DNA of 64,000 bases from DATDAH01 sp963845425 (GTDB lineage Bacteria > Actinomycetota > Acidimicrobiia > Acidimicrobiales > DATDAH01). Made by a program: the position numbers and the translations under genes. The number at the start of each line of letters is the position of its first letter. The stretch's first letter is position 1. The notes under the pieces are model-generated. The model searched no databases, was not told where the DNA came from, and worked only from the letters and a program-made list of their open reading frames with translations. The DNA lies in contig CAWJSC010000012.1 in NCBI GenBank assembly GCA_963845425.1, positions 1 to 64,000 of the forward strand, read 5' to 3'. Positions 29,837 to 38,531 of this stretch are shown piece after piece.

Positions 29837-31261
29837 CTACGAGTGGCTGATCATGACGTGCTTGAGCTCGGTGTAGGACTCGATGCTGTAGATCGACATG
29901 TCCTTGCCGTAGCCGGACTGCTTGAAGCCGCCGTGGGGCATCTCGGGCACCAACGGGATGTGGTCGTTGACCCACACGGTGCCGAACTGGAGGGCCTTGG
30001 ACAGCCGCATGGCCCGGCCCACGTCGCGGGTCCAGACGCTGGCGGCCAGGCCGTAGTCCACGCCGTTGGCCCAGGCGATGGCCTGCTCCTCATCGGCGAA
30101 GCGCTGCACGCTGACGACGGGGCCGAAGACCTCGCGCTGGACGATCTCGGCCTCCTGGTCCACGCCGGCGACGACGGTCGGGGCGTAGAACCAGCCGTCC
30201 CGGTCCAGCGCGGCGCCCCCGCTGACCACCTCGCCCCCCTGCTCGCGGGCAGTGTCGACCATGCCGGCCACGCGGGTCCGCTGGCCCTCGGACACCACGG
30301 GGCCGAGGTCGACCGACTCGTCGGAGGGATCGCCCACCGGGATGCTCCCGGCGGCATCGGCCAGGCCGGTCACGAGGTCGTCGTAGAGGCCGGGGCCGGC
30401 CACGACCCGGCAGGCCGCGGTGCAGTCCTGGCCGGCGTTGAAGTACGCCCCGATCGTGACGGCCTGGATCACGGCGTCCAGGTCGGCGTCGTCGAAGACC
30501 AGCACGGGGGCCTTGCCCCCCAGCTCGAGGTGGACCCGGGTCAGTGAGGGCGCAGCGTTGGCCGCGATGAGCTTGCCCGTGGCCACGTCACCGGTGAGGG
30601 AGACCATGCGCACGAGGGGGTGCTCGACCAGGGCCGCGCCGGCCGTCTCGCCCTGGCCGGTGACCACGTTGAGGACGCCGGCGGGGAAGACGTCGGCGGC
30701 CAGCTCGGCCATGCGCAGGGAGGTCAGCGGCGTGAGCTCGGACGGCTTCAGCACGACGGTGTTGCCCGCCGCCAGGGCCGGGCCGATCTTCCAGACGGCC
30801 ATCATCAGCGGGTAGTTCCACGGCGTGATCGAGGCCACCACACCCAGGGGGTCCCGGCGCAGCATCGAGGTGTAGCCGGCCAGGTACTCCCCGGCGGCAC
30901 GACTGTCCAGGTTGCGGGCCCCCGCGGCGAAGTACCGGATGTGGTCGACGGCCATCGCCATCTCGTCGCCCATGGTGTTGATGGGCTTGCCCACGTTCTG
31001 GGACTCGAGCGCCCCGAGGGCTTCGGCCTCCGCCTCCAGCCCGTCGGCTAGTGCGAGGAGGGCGGCGCTGCGGTCGGCGGGGGTGGTCGCCCCCCACTCG
31101 ACGAACGCGTTGGCGGCGGCCTGCACCGCGGCGTCCACGTCGGCGGCCTCGCTGGACGCCGCGCGGGCCATCTCCTGGCCGGTCGCCGGGTCGATCACCG
31201 CGTCGGTGGCCCCGCCCTGCGGGTCGACCCACTGTCCCCCGATGAAGTTCTGCTCGGCCAC
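29837..31261 (-). CDS. Aminobutyraldehyde-type aldehyde dehydrogenase
   Basis: This NAD-dependent aldehyde dehydrogenase probably oxidises 4-aminobutyraldehyde or a similar amino-aldehyde formed from putrescine. The 474-residue protein has ITPWNYPLMMAVWKIGPALAAGN, the catalytic Glu in LELGGKAPVLVF, the nucleophile Cys in FNAGQDCTAACR, and the closing GGFKQSGYGKD. The start is the GTG at 31261, preceded by AGGGGGAT; longer frames add a non-homologous tail. It is divergent from a polyamine-type ABC transporter, and this supports the substrate guess. Confidence 0.88.
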   Translation of the reverse strand: MAEQNFIGGQWVDPQGGATDAVIDPATGQEMARAASSEAADVDAAVQAAANAFVEWGATTPADRSAALLALADGLEAEAEALGALESQNVGKPINTMGDEMAMAVDHIRYFAAGARNLDSRAAGEYLAGYTSMLRRDPLGVVASITPWNYPLMMAVWKIGPALAAGNTVVLKPSELTPLTSLRMAELAADVFPAGVLNVVTGQGETAGAALVEHPLVRMVSLTGDVATGKLIAANAAPSLTRVHLELGGKAPVLVFDDADLDAVIQAVTIGAYFNAGQDCTAACRVVAGPGLYDDLVTGLADAAGSIPVGDPSDESVDLGPVVSEGQRTRVAGMVDTAREQGGEVVSGGAALDRDGWFYAPTVVAGVDQEAEIVQREVFGPVVSVQRFADEEQAIAWANGVDYGLAASVWTRDVGRAMRLSKALQFGTVWVNDHIPLVPEMPHGGFKQSGYGKDMSIYSIESYTELKHVMISHS

Positions 31262-31297
31262 GGTCTGATCCCCCTGCGTCTGGAGCTGAGGACGGCG

Positions 31298-31303
31298 AGC
31301 ATA
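31298..31303 (-). promoter_or_regulatory. -10 box of the aminoaldehyde dehydrogenase
   Basis: Read on the minus strand the site is TATGCT. It would give a leader of roughly 30 bases containing the AGGGGGAT ribosome site. Confidence 0.45.
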
Positions 31304-31352
31304 GGACTCCTGCCCCGGTCGGTCGCCGGTCACCCGGGCGGGGAGGGTCCGC

Positions 31353-31358
31353 TAGCTT
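31353..31358 (+). promoter_or_regulatory. -10 box of the potABCD-like operon
   Basis: TAGCTT lies 24 bases before the potA GTG. The start site would be near 31365, leaving a short leader with the GGAGGGGAGG ribosome site. Confidence 0.45.
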
Positions 31359-31381
31359 GAACCAACCCGGAGGGGAGGCCT

Positions 31382-32485
31382 GTGGCCGACGTGGTGGAAC
31401 CGGTCGTCGACCGGCCCGTGGTGGGGGACGACGGTGGCCTTGCCGCGGTCGAACTGGCGGGCGTGACCAAGCGCTTCGGCGCCTTCACCGCGGTGGACGA
31501 TGTCGACCTCCTGGTCGCCGACGGCGAGTTCTTCTCGATGCTCGGCCCGTCGGGCTCGGGCAAGACCACCTGCCTCCGCCTCATCGCCGGCTTCGAGACC
31601 CCGACTGCGGGCAGCGTCCGCCTGCACGGCGAGGAGGTCAACCGTCGGGCCCCCCACGAGCGGGACGTGAACACGGTCTTCCAGGACTACGCCCTGTTCC
31701 CGCACATGACCGTGGCCGAGAACGTCGGGTACGGCCTGCTGGTGCGCAAGGTGGACAAGGCCGAGCGCCGGCGGCGGGTGGACGAGGCCCTCGAGCTGGT
31801 CCAGCTCGGGGGGCTGGGCACCCGCAAGCCCGCGGAGCTCTCCGGCGGGCAGCGCCAGCGGGTGGCCCTCGCCCGCGCCCTGGTGGTGCGCCCCCGGCTC
31901 CTGCTGTTGGACGAGCCCCTCGGGGCCCTGGACCTCAAGCTGCGGCAGGCCATGCAGGTGGAGCTGAAGGCCATCCAGCAGGAGGTGGGGATCAGCTTCG
32001 TCTACGTCACCCACGACCAGGAGGAGGCGCTCACCATGAGCGACCGCCTGGCGGTGTTCGACAAGGGACGGGTCGAGCAGGTGGGCACGCCCGCGGAGGT
32101 CTACGAGTTCCCGCTGACCACCTTCGTGGCCGGCTTCGTCGGGGTCTCCAACGTCGTGACCGGGGAGGCCGCTCGGTCGCTGACCGGCTCGCCCGCCGCC
32201 TTCACCGTGCGCCCGGAGCGGATCCGGCTTGTCGATCCGGGCACCAGCCCCGGGTCCTCGGAGTGTGCGGCCGACGGGGTGGTGCGCGATGTCGTCTACC
32301 TCGGCCCGCACACCCGTTACCTGCTCTCGCTCGACGACGGTCAGGATCTGACCGTCGTCGAGCAGAACCTCGCCACCACCTCGGGAGAGGTGTTGGCCAC
32401 CAAGGGCCGCCGCATGCGGGCCTTGTGGGGCCAGGCGTACAACCACCCGATCCGTTCGGGTGACGACCAAGGGGAGAACACATGA
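31382..32485 (+). CDS. potA: Polyamine-type ABC transporter ATPase
   Basis: This 367-residue ATPase powers import through the following permeases. It has Walker A GPSGSGKTT, the Q-loop FQDYALFPHMTV, signature LSGGQRQRVALARAL, Walker B LLLLDEPLGALD and the switch His in THDQEEAL, followed by a C-terminal TOBE-type regulatory domain. These match PotA-like proteins for spermidine/putrescine. The GTG start has a strong GGAGGGGAGG ribosome site. The stop overlaps the binding-protein gene by 4 bases. Confidence 0.92.
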   Translation: MADVVEPVVDRPVVGDDGGLAAVELAGVTKRFGAFTAVDDVDLLVADGEFFSMLGPSGSGKTTCLRLIAGFETPTAGSVRLHGEEVNRRAPHERDVNTVFQDYALFPHMTVAENVGYGLLVRKVDKAERRRRVDEALELVQLGGLGTRKPAELSGGQRQRVALARALVVRPRLLLLDEPLGALDLKLRQAMQVELKAIQQEVGISFVYVTHDQEEALTMSDRLAVFDKGRVEQVGTPAEVYEFPLTTFVAGFVGVSNVVTGEAARSLTGSPAAFTVRPERIRLVDPGTSPGSSECAADGVVRDVVYLGPHTRYLLSLDDGQDLTVVEQNLATTSGEVLATKGRRMRALWGQAYNHPIRSGDDQGENT

Positions 32486-33699
32486 AGCACTACCGGTTGC
32501 TGATCGCCTTCCTGGCGATCCTCGGTCTGCTCGCCGCCGCGTGCGGCGACGACGGCGGGGACGACGGGGGGGACGACGGGGGGGAGGAGTCCACGGCGGA
32601 CACCTCCGATCTGCCCACCGAGGTCGGTGAGGGGGAGGGAGCGCTCAACATCGTCGCCTGGCCCGGCTACATCGAAGACGGCTCCACCGACGAGAACTAC
32701 GACTGGGTCACCGGCTTCGAGGAGGAGACCGGATGCGAGGTCGAGGTCACGCCGGCCGGCACGTCCGACGAGATGGTGTCGCTGATGACCAACAGCGACG
32801 AGTACGACCTGGTCACCGCCTCCGGCGACGCCAGCCTGCGCCTCATCGCCGGGGAGACGGTCCAACCGGTGAACACCGACCTGGTCCCGGGCTACGCCGA
32901 AGTCGACCCGCGACTGCAGGACGCCCCGTGGTACACGGTCGACGGCGTCCGCTATGGCGTGCCCTACACGTGGGGCTCCGACGTGCTCATGTACAACACC
33001 GATGTCTTCCCCGAGGCGCCGACGTCGTGGAGCGTGATCTTCGAGGAGCAGGACCTCCCCGACGGTGAGACCAACGCCGGTCGCGTGCAGCAGTACGACG
33101 GTCCGATCCACATCGCCCTCGCCGCCCTGTACGTGAAGGCCACCCAGCCCGAGCTGGGCATCGAGGACCCGTACGCCCTGAACCAGGAGCAGTACGACGC
33201 GGCCCTCGAGGTGCTGCGGAACCAGCAGCCGCTGGTCCAGCGCTACTGGCACGACTACACGGTCCAGGTCGAGGACTTCACCAGCGAGGGCACGGCGGCC
33301 GGCAGCTCGTGGCCGTTCCAGGTCGGGCTCCTGCAGCTCGACGAGCAGCCCATCGCCAGCGTGATCCCCGAGGAGGGCTCGACGGGTTGGGCCGACACCA
33401 CGATGTTGGCCACCAACGCGCCGCACCCCAACTGCGCCTACCTGTGGATGGAGCACTCCCTCGATCCCACGGTGCAGGGGGATGTGGCCTCGTGGTTCGG
33501 CTCGGTGCCGGCCGTGCTCGCCGCCTGTGAGGGCAACGAGCTCCTCACCGACGAGGGCTGTGCGTACAACGGTGTCGACAACTTCGACCAGATCTCCTTC
33601 TGGAAGACACCTGAGGCCGACTGCTTCGGTGACGGGGGCGAGTGCATCCCGTACTCCACCTGGGCCGAGGACTACCTCGCCATCATGGGCGGCAACTGA
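32482..33699 (+). CDS. potD: Polyamine-type substrate-binding lipoprotein
   Basis: This is the extracellular binding protein of the transporter, 405 residues. The signal peptide ends in lipobox LAAAC (residues 18-22), then an Asp/Gly-rich linker, then LNIVAWPGYIEDG and DYDLV-type NSDEYDLVTASGDASLRLI as in PotD/PotF-like periplasmic proteins. VDGVRYGVPYTWGSDVLMYN is the hinge-region signature. The ligand (putrescine, spermidine or a related amine) is inferred from family and the neighbouring dehydrogenase. Confidence 0.9.
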   Translation: MKHYRLLIAFLAILGLLAAACGDDGGDDGGDDGGEESTADTSDLPTEVGEGEGALNIVAWPGYIEDGSTDENYDWVTGFEEETGCEVEVTPAGTSDEMVSLMTNSDEYDLVTASGDASLRLIAGETVQPVNTDLVPGYAEVDPRLQDAPWYTVDGVRYGVPYTWGSDVLMYNTDVFPEAPTSWSVIFEEQDLPDGETNAGRVQQYDGPIHIALAALYVKATQPELGIEDPYALNQEQYDAALEVLRNQQPLVQRYWHDYTVQVEDFTSEGTAAGSSWPFQVGLLQLDEQPIASVIPEEGSTGWADTTMLATNAPHPNCAYLWMEHSLDPTVQGDVASWFGSVPAVLAACEGNELLTDEGCAYNGVDNFDQISFWKTPEADCFGDGGECIPYSTWAEDYLAIMGGN

Positions 33700-33714
33700 C
33701 CGTTCGGTGACCAC

Positions 33715-33744
33715 GGGTCGGGCGGGGGCCACCCCGCCCGACCC
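33715..33744 (+). other. Perfect 13-bp hairpin between potD and potB
   Basis: GGGTCGGGCGGGG, loop GCCA, CCCCGCCCGACCC. It starts 16 bases after the binding-protein stop and has no T tract. In other ABC operons such hairpins protect the upstream mRNA or partly stop transcription, so the binding protein outnumbers the permeases; that role is inferred here. Confidence 0.75.
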
Positions 33745-33773
33745 GGGCCCACCCTCCGGTCCTCTCCGTTCCT

Positions 33774-34739
33774 GTGGCTGTCGCCGTCGAACCCCCCGCC
33801 GCCCCCGTGGGCGGCTCGGCCGCGCCGCGAACGGTGTGGCACCGGCTGTCGGGGTTCTTCTACCGGCACCGCTGGGTCAAGCTGACCCTCCTGCTCGCTC
33901 CGCCGTTGCTGTGGTTCGGGGTCTTCTACCTGGGGTCACTGGCCTCGCTGCTGTGGCAGAGCTTCTACCGGCTCGACGACTTCAGTGGGACCATCGACGA
34001 GACGATCAGCCTCGACACCTGGAAGAGCCTGTTCACCGCGGCCAACCGTGACGTCATCCTGCGCACGGTGGCCATGGCCGCCGCCGTCACCGTCGGGGCG
34101 ATCGTGGTGGCGTACCCGATCTCGTACTTCATGGCCCGGCGCGCCGGTCGCCGGGCCCGCACCGTGCTCTTCGTCTTGGTGCTCCTGCCGTTGTGGTCCA
34201 GCTACCTGGTGCGGGTCTACGCCTGGAAGCTGATCCTGGCCCAGGAGGGGGTGATGACCTGGTTCTTCGACCACCTGGCCCTGGGCTGGATCCTCGATGG
34301 CATCCTCGACCTGCCCACCATCGGTGGCTCGGGGTTGTCGGTCTCGCCGTTCGGCCAGTGGTTGGTCTTCCTCTACATCTGGCTGCCGTACATGATCCTG
34401 CCGGTCACCGCCGCGCTCGAACGGGTGCCGGGATCCCTGGAGGACGCCTCCAGCGACCTCGGGGCCCATCCCCGCACGACCTTCCGCAAGGTGATCTGGC
34501 CGCTGGCGGTGCCCGGGGTGATCGCCGGATCGATCTTCACGTTCTCCCTGACCCTCGGCGACTACATCATCCCGACGGTCATCGGGAACTCCAGCCCGTC
34601 GATCGGCGAGAGCATCTACACCTACCAGGGCACCGCCGGGAACCTGCCCTTGGCCGCCGCATTCAGTGTCGTGCCCATCGTGATCATGGTCATCTACCTC
34701 GCGCTGGCCCGTCGGGCCGGCGCCTTCGAGAACCTGTGA
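33774..34739 (+). CDS. potB: Polyamine-type ABC permease 1
   Basis: This 321-residue inner-membrane permease has about six transmembrane segments (LTLLLAPPLLWFGVFYLGSL is the first). The ATPase-contact EAA loop is near residues 220-240 (RVPGSLEDASSDLGAHPRTT). The N-terminal 30 residues are a Pro/Ala cytosolic extension. The start is GTG. The stop overlaps the next permease by one base. Confidence 0.9.
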   Translation: MAVAVEPPAAPVGGSAAPRTVWHRLSGFFYRHRWVKLTLLLAPPLLWFGVFYLGSLASLLWQSFYRLDDFSGTIDETISLDTWKSLFTAANRDVILRTVAMAAAVTVGAIVVAYPISYFMARRAGRRARTVLFVLVLLPLWSSYLVRVYAWKLILAQEGVMTWFFDHLALGWILDGILDLPTIGGSGLSVSPFGQWLVFLYIWLPYMILPVTAALERVPGSLEDASSDLGAHPRTTFRKVIWPLAVPGVIAGSIFTFSLTLGDYIIPTVIGNSSPSIGESIYTYQGTAGNLPLAAAFSVVPIVIMVIYLALARRAGAFENL

Positions 34740-35596
34740 TGCGGTCCGGCGTCGGCGACTGGAGCCTCAAGGCCGCGGTCGTCGGGGTCCTGATGTTCCT
34801 GCACTTCCCGCTCCTGATCGTGGTGCTCTACGCCTTCACCACCCAGGACGCGGCCTTCACCTTCCCGCCGCCGGGCCTGACCACGAAGTGGTTCGGCCAG
34901 GCCCTCGACACGCCCGAGCTCTGGGAGGCGATGCGCCTGTCCATCGTGGTGGCCCTGGTGGCCGCGATGGCGGCCATGGTCCTCGGGTCCATGGCCGCCG
35001 CCGCGGTGGGACGCTTCCGCTTCTTCGGCAAGGAGAGCATCTCGGTCTTCCTGGTGCTGCCCCTGGCCCTGCCCGGGATCATCACCGGCATCGCCATCCG
35101 GTCCGCCATCAACATCGCCGACGTGCCCTTCTCCTTCTGGACGATCGTGGTCGGCCACGGGACCTTCTGTGTGGTGGTCGTCTACAACAACGTCCTGGCC
35201 CGTTTGTACCAGACCTCGGGATCGGTGGTCGAGGCCAGCCAGGACCTCGGCGCCTCCGGCGTCCAGACGCTGCGCCACGTGCTCCTGCCCACGGTCGGCA
35301 CCGCCCTGCTGGCCGGCGGGATGCTGGCGTTCGCCCTGTCCTTCGACGAGGTCATCGTCACCCTCTTCACCACCGGCCCTGGGCAGGAGACACTGCCCAT
35401 CTGGATCTTCCGCAGCCTGTTCAAGCCCCGCGACCGACCGCTCACCAACGTGGCCGCCATCGTGGTCGTCGCGTTGACCTTCGTCCCCATCCTCCTCGCC
35501 GAGCGCATGAGCCGCGGCGCCGGCCTCCTGCCCCACCAGGTCGAGGACATCGAGCCCGAACCCCTCGACCCCGAGCCGGAGCCTGCCGCGGTCTGA
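34739..35596 (+). CDS. potC: Polyamine-type ABC permease 2
   Basis: This 285-residue permease partner has six predicted helices (VVGVLMFLHFPLLIVVLYAF first) and an EAA loop SVVEASQDLGASGVQTLRHV. The ATG overlaps the potB stop. The frame is open far upstream, but homology and the overlap fix the start. The tail is Pro/Glu-rich (PEPLDPEPEPAAV). It ends the operon; copy C of the dispersed repeat follows at once. Confidence 0.9.
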   Translation: MRSGVGDWSLKAAVVGVLMFLHFPLLIVVLYAFTTQDAAFTFPPPGLTTKWFGQALDTPELWEAMRLSIVVALVAAMAAMVLGSMAAAAVGRFRFFGKESISVFLVLPLALPGIITGIAIRSAINIADVPFSFWTIVVGHGTFCVVVVYNNVLARLYQTSGSVVEASQDLGASGVQTLRHVLLPTVGTALLAGGMLAFALSFDEVIVTLFTTGPGQETLPIWIFRSLFKPRDRPLTNVAAIVVVALTFVPILLAERMSRGAGLLPHQVEDIEPEPLDPEPEPAAV

Positions 35597-35770
35597 CTCG
35601 TCGGGCCGCCGACGTCGTACTGGCGCCCGATTCTGGGGCTATGGGCCCAGAATCAGGCGCCAGAATTAGGAGTGGTCACGGGGAGTGGGATTCGGCGGCG
35701 GTTCTGCCCCGGAGGACCCTCGGCGCGACCGCACGCCCCCATCCCTGCCATCGTTTCCCTGCGGCCCAAC
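35597..35770. repeat. Copy C of the dispersed palindromic element (left end degraded)
   Basis: This lies between convergent potC and the GGDEF-like gene. The 44-nt core palindrome is at 35620-35663 and has one of the best-paired stems of the family. The right terminal module (about 35711-35764) contains GCACGCCCCCATCCCTGCCA. The left terminal module cannot be recognised, and the second hairpin is degraded. Confidence 0.8.
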
Positions 35771-35804
35771 GGGCTGAACCTTCCCGCGGACGAGGCCGAG
35801 GCGC

Positions 35805-36497
35805 CTACGGCGTGGTGGCGACCTCGATGCGGTCCTGGCGCCACTCCCGCGCGGCGGCGAGGGCGGCGTCGGCCTGGGTCAGGATCTCGCCGGCGTCGAA
35901 GGCATGGGCCGGGTAGCAGGCCACGCCGGCCCAGAGGGTGAGGCCGCTGCTGACCCCGGCGATGTGGCGCCGGATGCGCTCGACGGTCCAGATGGCGCCG
36001 TTCTCCGGGGTGTCCTCGAGCACGAGGCCGAAGCGGCCATCGGTCATGCGGCAGGCCGTGTCGGCATCGCGGATGGTGGCGCTGATGCTGTCGGCCACCG
36101 TGCGGGGGGCGGCCGTGCGGGGGCTGCCGTCGGCCACGCCTTCGACCACCTCGATGAGCACGACCGCGACGGGGCGGAGGTGGCGGCGGGCCGCCGAGAG
36201 CCGGGCGTCGAGGGCGACGTCGAAGTACTCCTGGCTGAACAAGCCGGTGGAGTGGTCGGTCAGGGTGTTGGACGAGGCCTCGGGCAGCGGGGCCGCCGGG
36301 GCGGGGCCACTCTCCTCGTCCTCCAAGGAGTCCACGCGCGAGGCGACCTCGTCGAGCTTGGCCGTGGCCTGGCGCAGGCGCCGGACCAGCACGACTACCG
36401 CTGCGACAGCGAGGATCGACGCCAGTGCCGCTATTGCCCCGAAGACGATCATCAACACCTGACCCTGTTCTGTCGCGAAAATCACCTGGTCCTCCAT
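35805..36497 (-). CDS. Membrane protein with degenerate GGDEF domain
   Basis: This 230-residue protein has one transmembrane helix (VLMIVFGAIAALASILAVAA, residues about 15-34), a short coiled coil, then a GGDEF-fold domain (about 75-225). The fold elements are present: GLFSQEYFDVALDARLSAARR, RDADTACRMTDGRFGLVLED, AGVACYPAHAFDAGEILTQADAAL. However, the signature loop reads TDGRF instead of GGDEF, so diguanylate cyclase activity is unlikely and it may be a sensor or scaffold. It follows the B12 mutase by 20 bases. Confidence 0.75.
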   Translation of the reverse strand: MEDQVIFATEQGQVLMIVFGAIAALASILAVAAVVVLVRRLRQATAKLDEVASRVDSLEDEESGPAPAAPLPEASSNTLTDHSTGLFSQEYFDVALDARLSAARRHLRPVAVVLIEVVEGVADGSPRTAAPRTVADSISATIRDADTACRMTDGRFGLVLEDTPENGAIWTVERIRRHIAGVSSGLTLWAGVACYPAHAFDAGEILTQADAALAAAREWRQDRIEVATTP

Positions 36498-36517
36498 CGG
36501 CGCGGACGGCGCTCGAA

Positions 36518-38482
36518 TCAAGGCCGGGAACCGCTCAGCGTGAGCTCGGCCAGCTCGGCCATGAGGGTGCCCAGCTCGAAGTCCTTCGGCGTGTACACCG
36601 CCGCCACCCCGGCCGCGAGGAGCACGGGCTGGTCCTCGGGTGGGATGATCCCACCCACGACGACCGGGGCCTTCACCCCGGCCTCCCGGAGCAGGCCCAG
36701 CACCTCGGGCACCAGCTCGAGGTGGCTGCCCGAGAGGATGGAGAGCCCGATCACGTCCACGTCCTCGTCCCGGGCGACCGCGGCGATCTGCTCCGGGGTC
36801 AGGCGGATGCCTTGATAGATGACCTCGAAGCCGGCATCCCGGCCCGCAACGGCGATCTGCTCGGCCCCGTTGGAGTGGCCGTCGAGGCCCGGCTTGGCCA
36901 CCAGGAGGCGGGGCGGGCCACCGGGGCGGGCCTGCAGCTCGGTGGCGATGGCCCGGAGGGCGTCGGTGGCACCACCGCGGGCACCGGCCACGCCGGTGGG
37001 GGCCCGGTACTCGCCGAAGGCCTCCCGCAGGGTCTCGGCCCACTCGCCCGTCGTGCCCCCGGCGTGGGCCATGGCGATCGTCGCGTCCATGATGTTCTCA
37101 CTGGTGCCGGCCACGCGGGCGAGCTCGTCGAGTGCCCGCTTCACGGCGTCGGCGTCCCGGTTGCTGCGCCACTCGGCCAGCTCGGCGACTTGGGTGTCCT
37201 GCACGGCAGGGTCGACCCGCAGGATGCTCTCGGCCCCGCCGAGCGGCGACTCGGCGGTCTCGGTGTAGGCGTTGACCCCGACCACGGTGAGGTCACCGGA
37301 CTCGATCCGGCGCATCCGTTCGACGTGGGAGCCGACCAACCGGGTCTTCAGCTCGTCGATGGCCTCGAAGGCGCCGCCGAGTGACAGGACGTCGTCGAGC
37401 TCGGCCGTGGCCTCGTCGAGCAGCTCCTTGGTCCGAGCCTCGACCACGTGGGAGCCGTCGAACAGGTCCTCGTACTCGAGCAGGTCGGTCTCGTAGGCCA
37501 ACACCTGCTGGATGCGCAGGGACCACTGCTGGTCCCAGGGTCGGGGCAGCCCCAGGGCCTCGTTCCACGCCGGGAGCTGGATGGACCGGGCCCGGGCGTT
37601 CTTGGAGAGGGTCACACCGAGGGCCTCGAGCACGATGCGCTGGACGTTGTTCTCGGGCTGGGCCTCGGTCAGCCCCAGCGAGTTGACCTGTACGCCGTAG
37701 CGGAAGCGCCGGGCCTTGGGGTCCTGGACCCCGTACCGCTCGAGGCAGAGCCGGTCCCACAGCTCGGTCATCGCCCGCAGCTTGCAGGTCTCCTCGACGA
37801 AGCGGATCCCGGCGTTGACGAAGAAGCTGATCGACCCCACCACGGCGGGGAAGTCGTCCTCGGCCACCTGACCCGACTCGCGCACGGCGTCGAGGACGCC
37901 GACCGCGGTGGCCATGGCGTAGGCGATCTCCTGCACCGGCGTGGCCCCGGCCTCCTGCAGGTGGTACGAGCAGACGTTGATCGGGTTCCACCTGGGGATG
38001 TGGGCGGCGCAGTAGGCGACCATGTCGACGATCAGCCGACGGCTGGGCAGGGGCGGGAAGATGTAGGTGCCCCGGGACAGGTATTCCTTGACGATGTCGT
38101 TCTGGGTCGTGCCCCGTAGCGCCTCGCTGGGGACCCCGTGTTCCTCGGCGTGGGCCACGTAGAGGCCGAGCAGCCAGGCGGCAGTGGCGTTGATCGTCAT
38201 GGACGTGTTCATCTCGCCTACGGGGATGCCGTCCAGCAGTTGGCGCATGTGGCCCAGGTGGGCCACGGGCACGCCCACCTTGCCCACCTCGCCCCGGGCC
38301 AGGGGGTGGTCGGGGTCGTAGCCGGTCTGGGTGGGCAGGTCGAAGGCCACCGACAGCCCGGTCTGGCCCTGGCCCAGGTTCTGGCGGTACAGGGCGTTGG
38401 ACGCGGCGGCCGAACTGTGGCCGGAGTAGGTCCGCATGAGCCACGGGCGGTCGCGCTCGTGGTGGGCCTCGTCGGTGGTCAC
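36518..38482 (-). CDS. MeaA/Ecm-type coenzyme B12-dependent acyl-CoA mutase
   Basis: The 654-residue enzyme joins a catalytic barrel and a C-terminal B12 domain in one chain. It begins RDRPWLMRTYSGHSSAAASN and GQTGLSVAFDLPTQTGYDPD, and has NTSMTINATAAWLL, GTTQNDIVKEYLSRGTYIFP and NPINVCSYHLQEAGATPVQE. The B12 domain has the base-off motif LDGHSNG (D-x-H-x-x-G). Length and start resemble MeaA/ethylmalonyl-CoA mutase (about 650 residues) more than methylmalonyl-CoA mutase (over 700). Ethylmalonyl-CoA to methylsuccinyl-CoA is therefore the favoured reaction; methylmalonyl-CoA remains possible. The GTG start at 38482 is chosen from homology. Confidence 0.82.
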   Translation of the reverse strand: MTTDEAHHERDRPWLMRTYSGHSSAAASNALYRQNLGQGQTGLSVAFDLPTQTGYDPDHPLARGEVGKVGVPVAHLGHMRQLLDGIPVGEMNTSMTINATAAWLLGLYVAHAEEHGVPSEALRGTTQNDIVKEYLSRGTYIFPPLPSRRLIVDMVAYCAAHIPRWNPINVCSYHLQEAGATPVQEIAYAMATAVGVLDAVRESGQVAEDDFPAVVGSISFFVNAGIRFVEETCKLRAMTELWDRLCLERYGVQDPKARRFRYGVQVNSLGLTEAQPENNVQRIVLEALGVTLSKNARARSIQLPAWNEALGLPRPWDQQWSLRIQQVLAYETDLLEYEDLFDGSHVVEARTKELLDEATAELDDVLSLGGAFEAIDELKTRLVGSHVERMRRIESGDLTVVGVNAYTETAESPLGGAESILRVDPAVQDTQVAELAEWRSNRDADAVKRALDELARVAGTSENIMDATIAMAHAGGTTGEWAETLREAFGEYRAPTGVAGARGGATDALRAIATELQARPGGPPRLLVAKPGLDGHSNGAEQIAVAGRDAGFEVIYQGIRLTPEQIAAVARDEDVDVIGLSILSGSHLELVPEVLGLLREAGVKAPVVVGGIIPPEDQPVLLAAGVAAVYTPKDFELGTLMAELAELTLSGSRP

Positions 38483-38531
38483 CCCCCCATCGTCCCGCGT
38501 GGCGCCCGGCCGTGTCACGCCCGGCGGGGGA

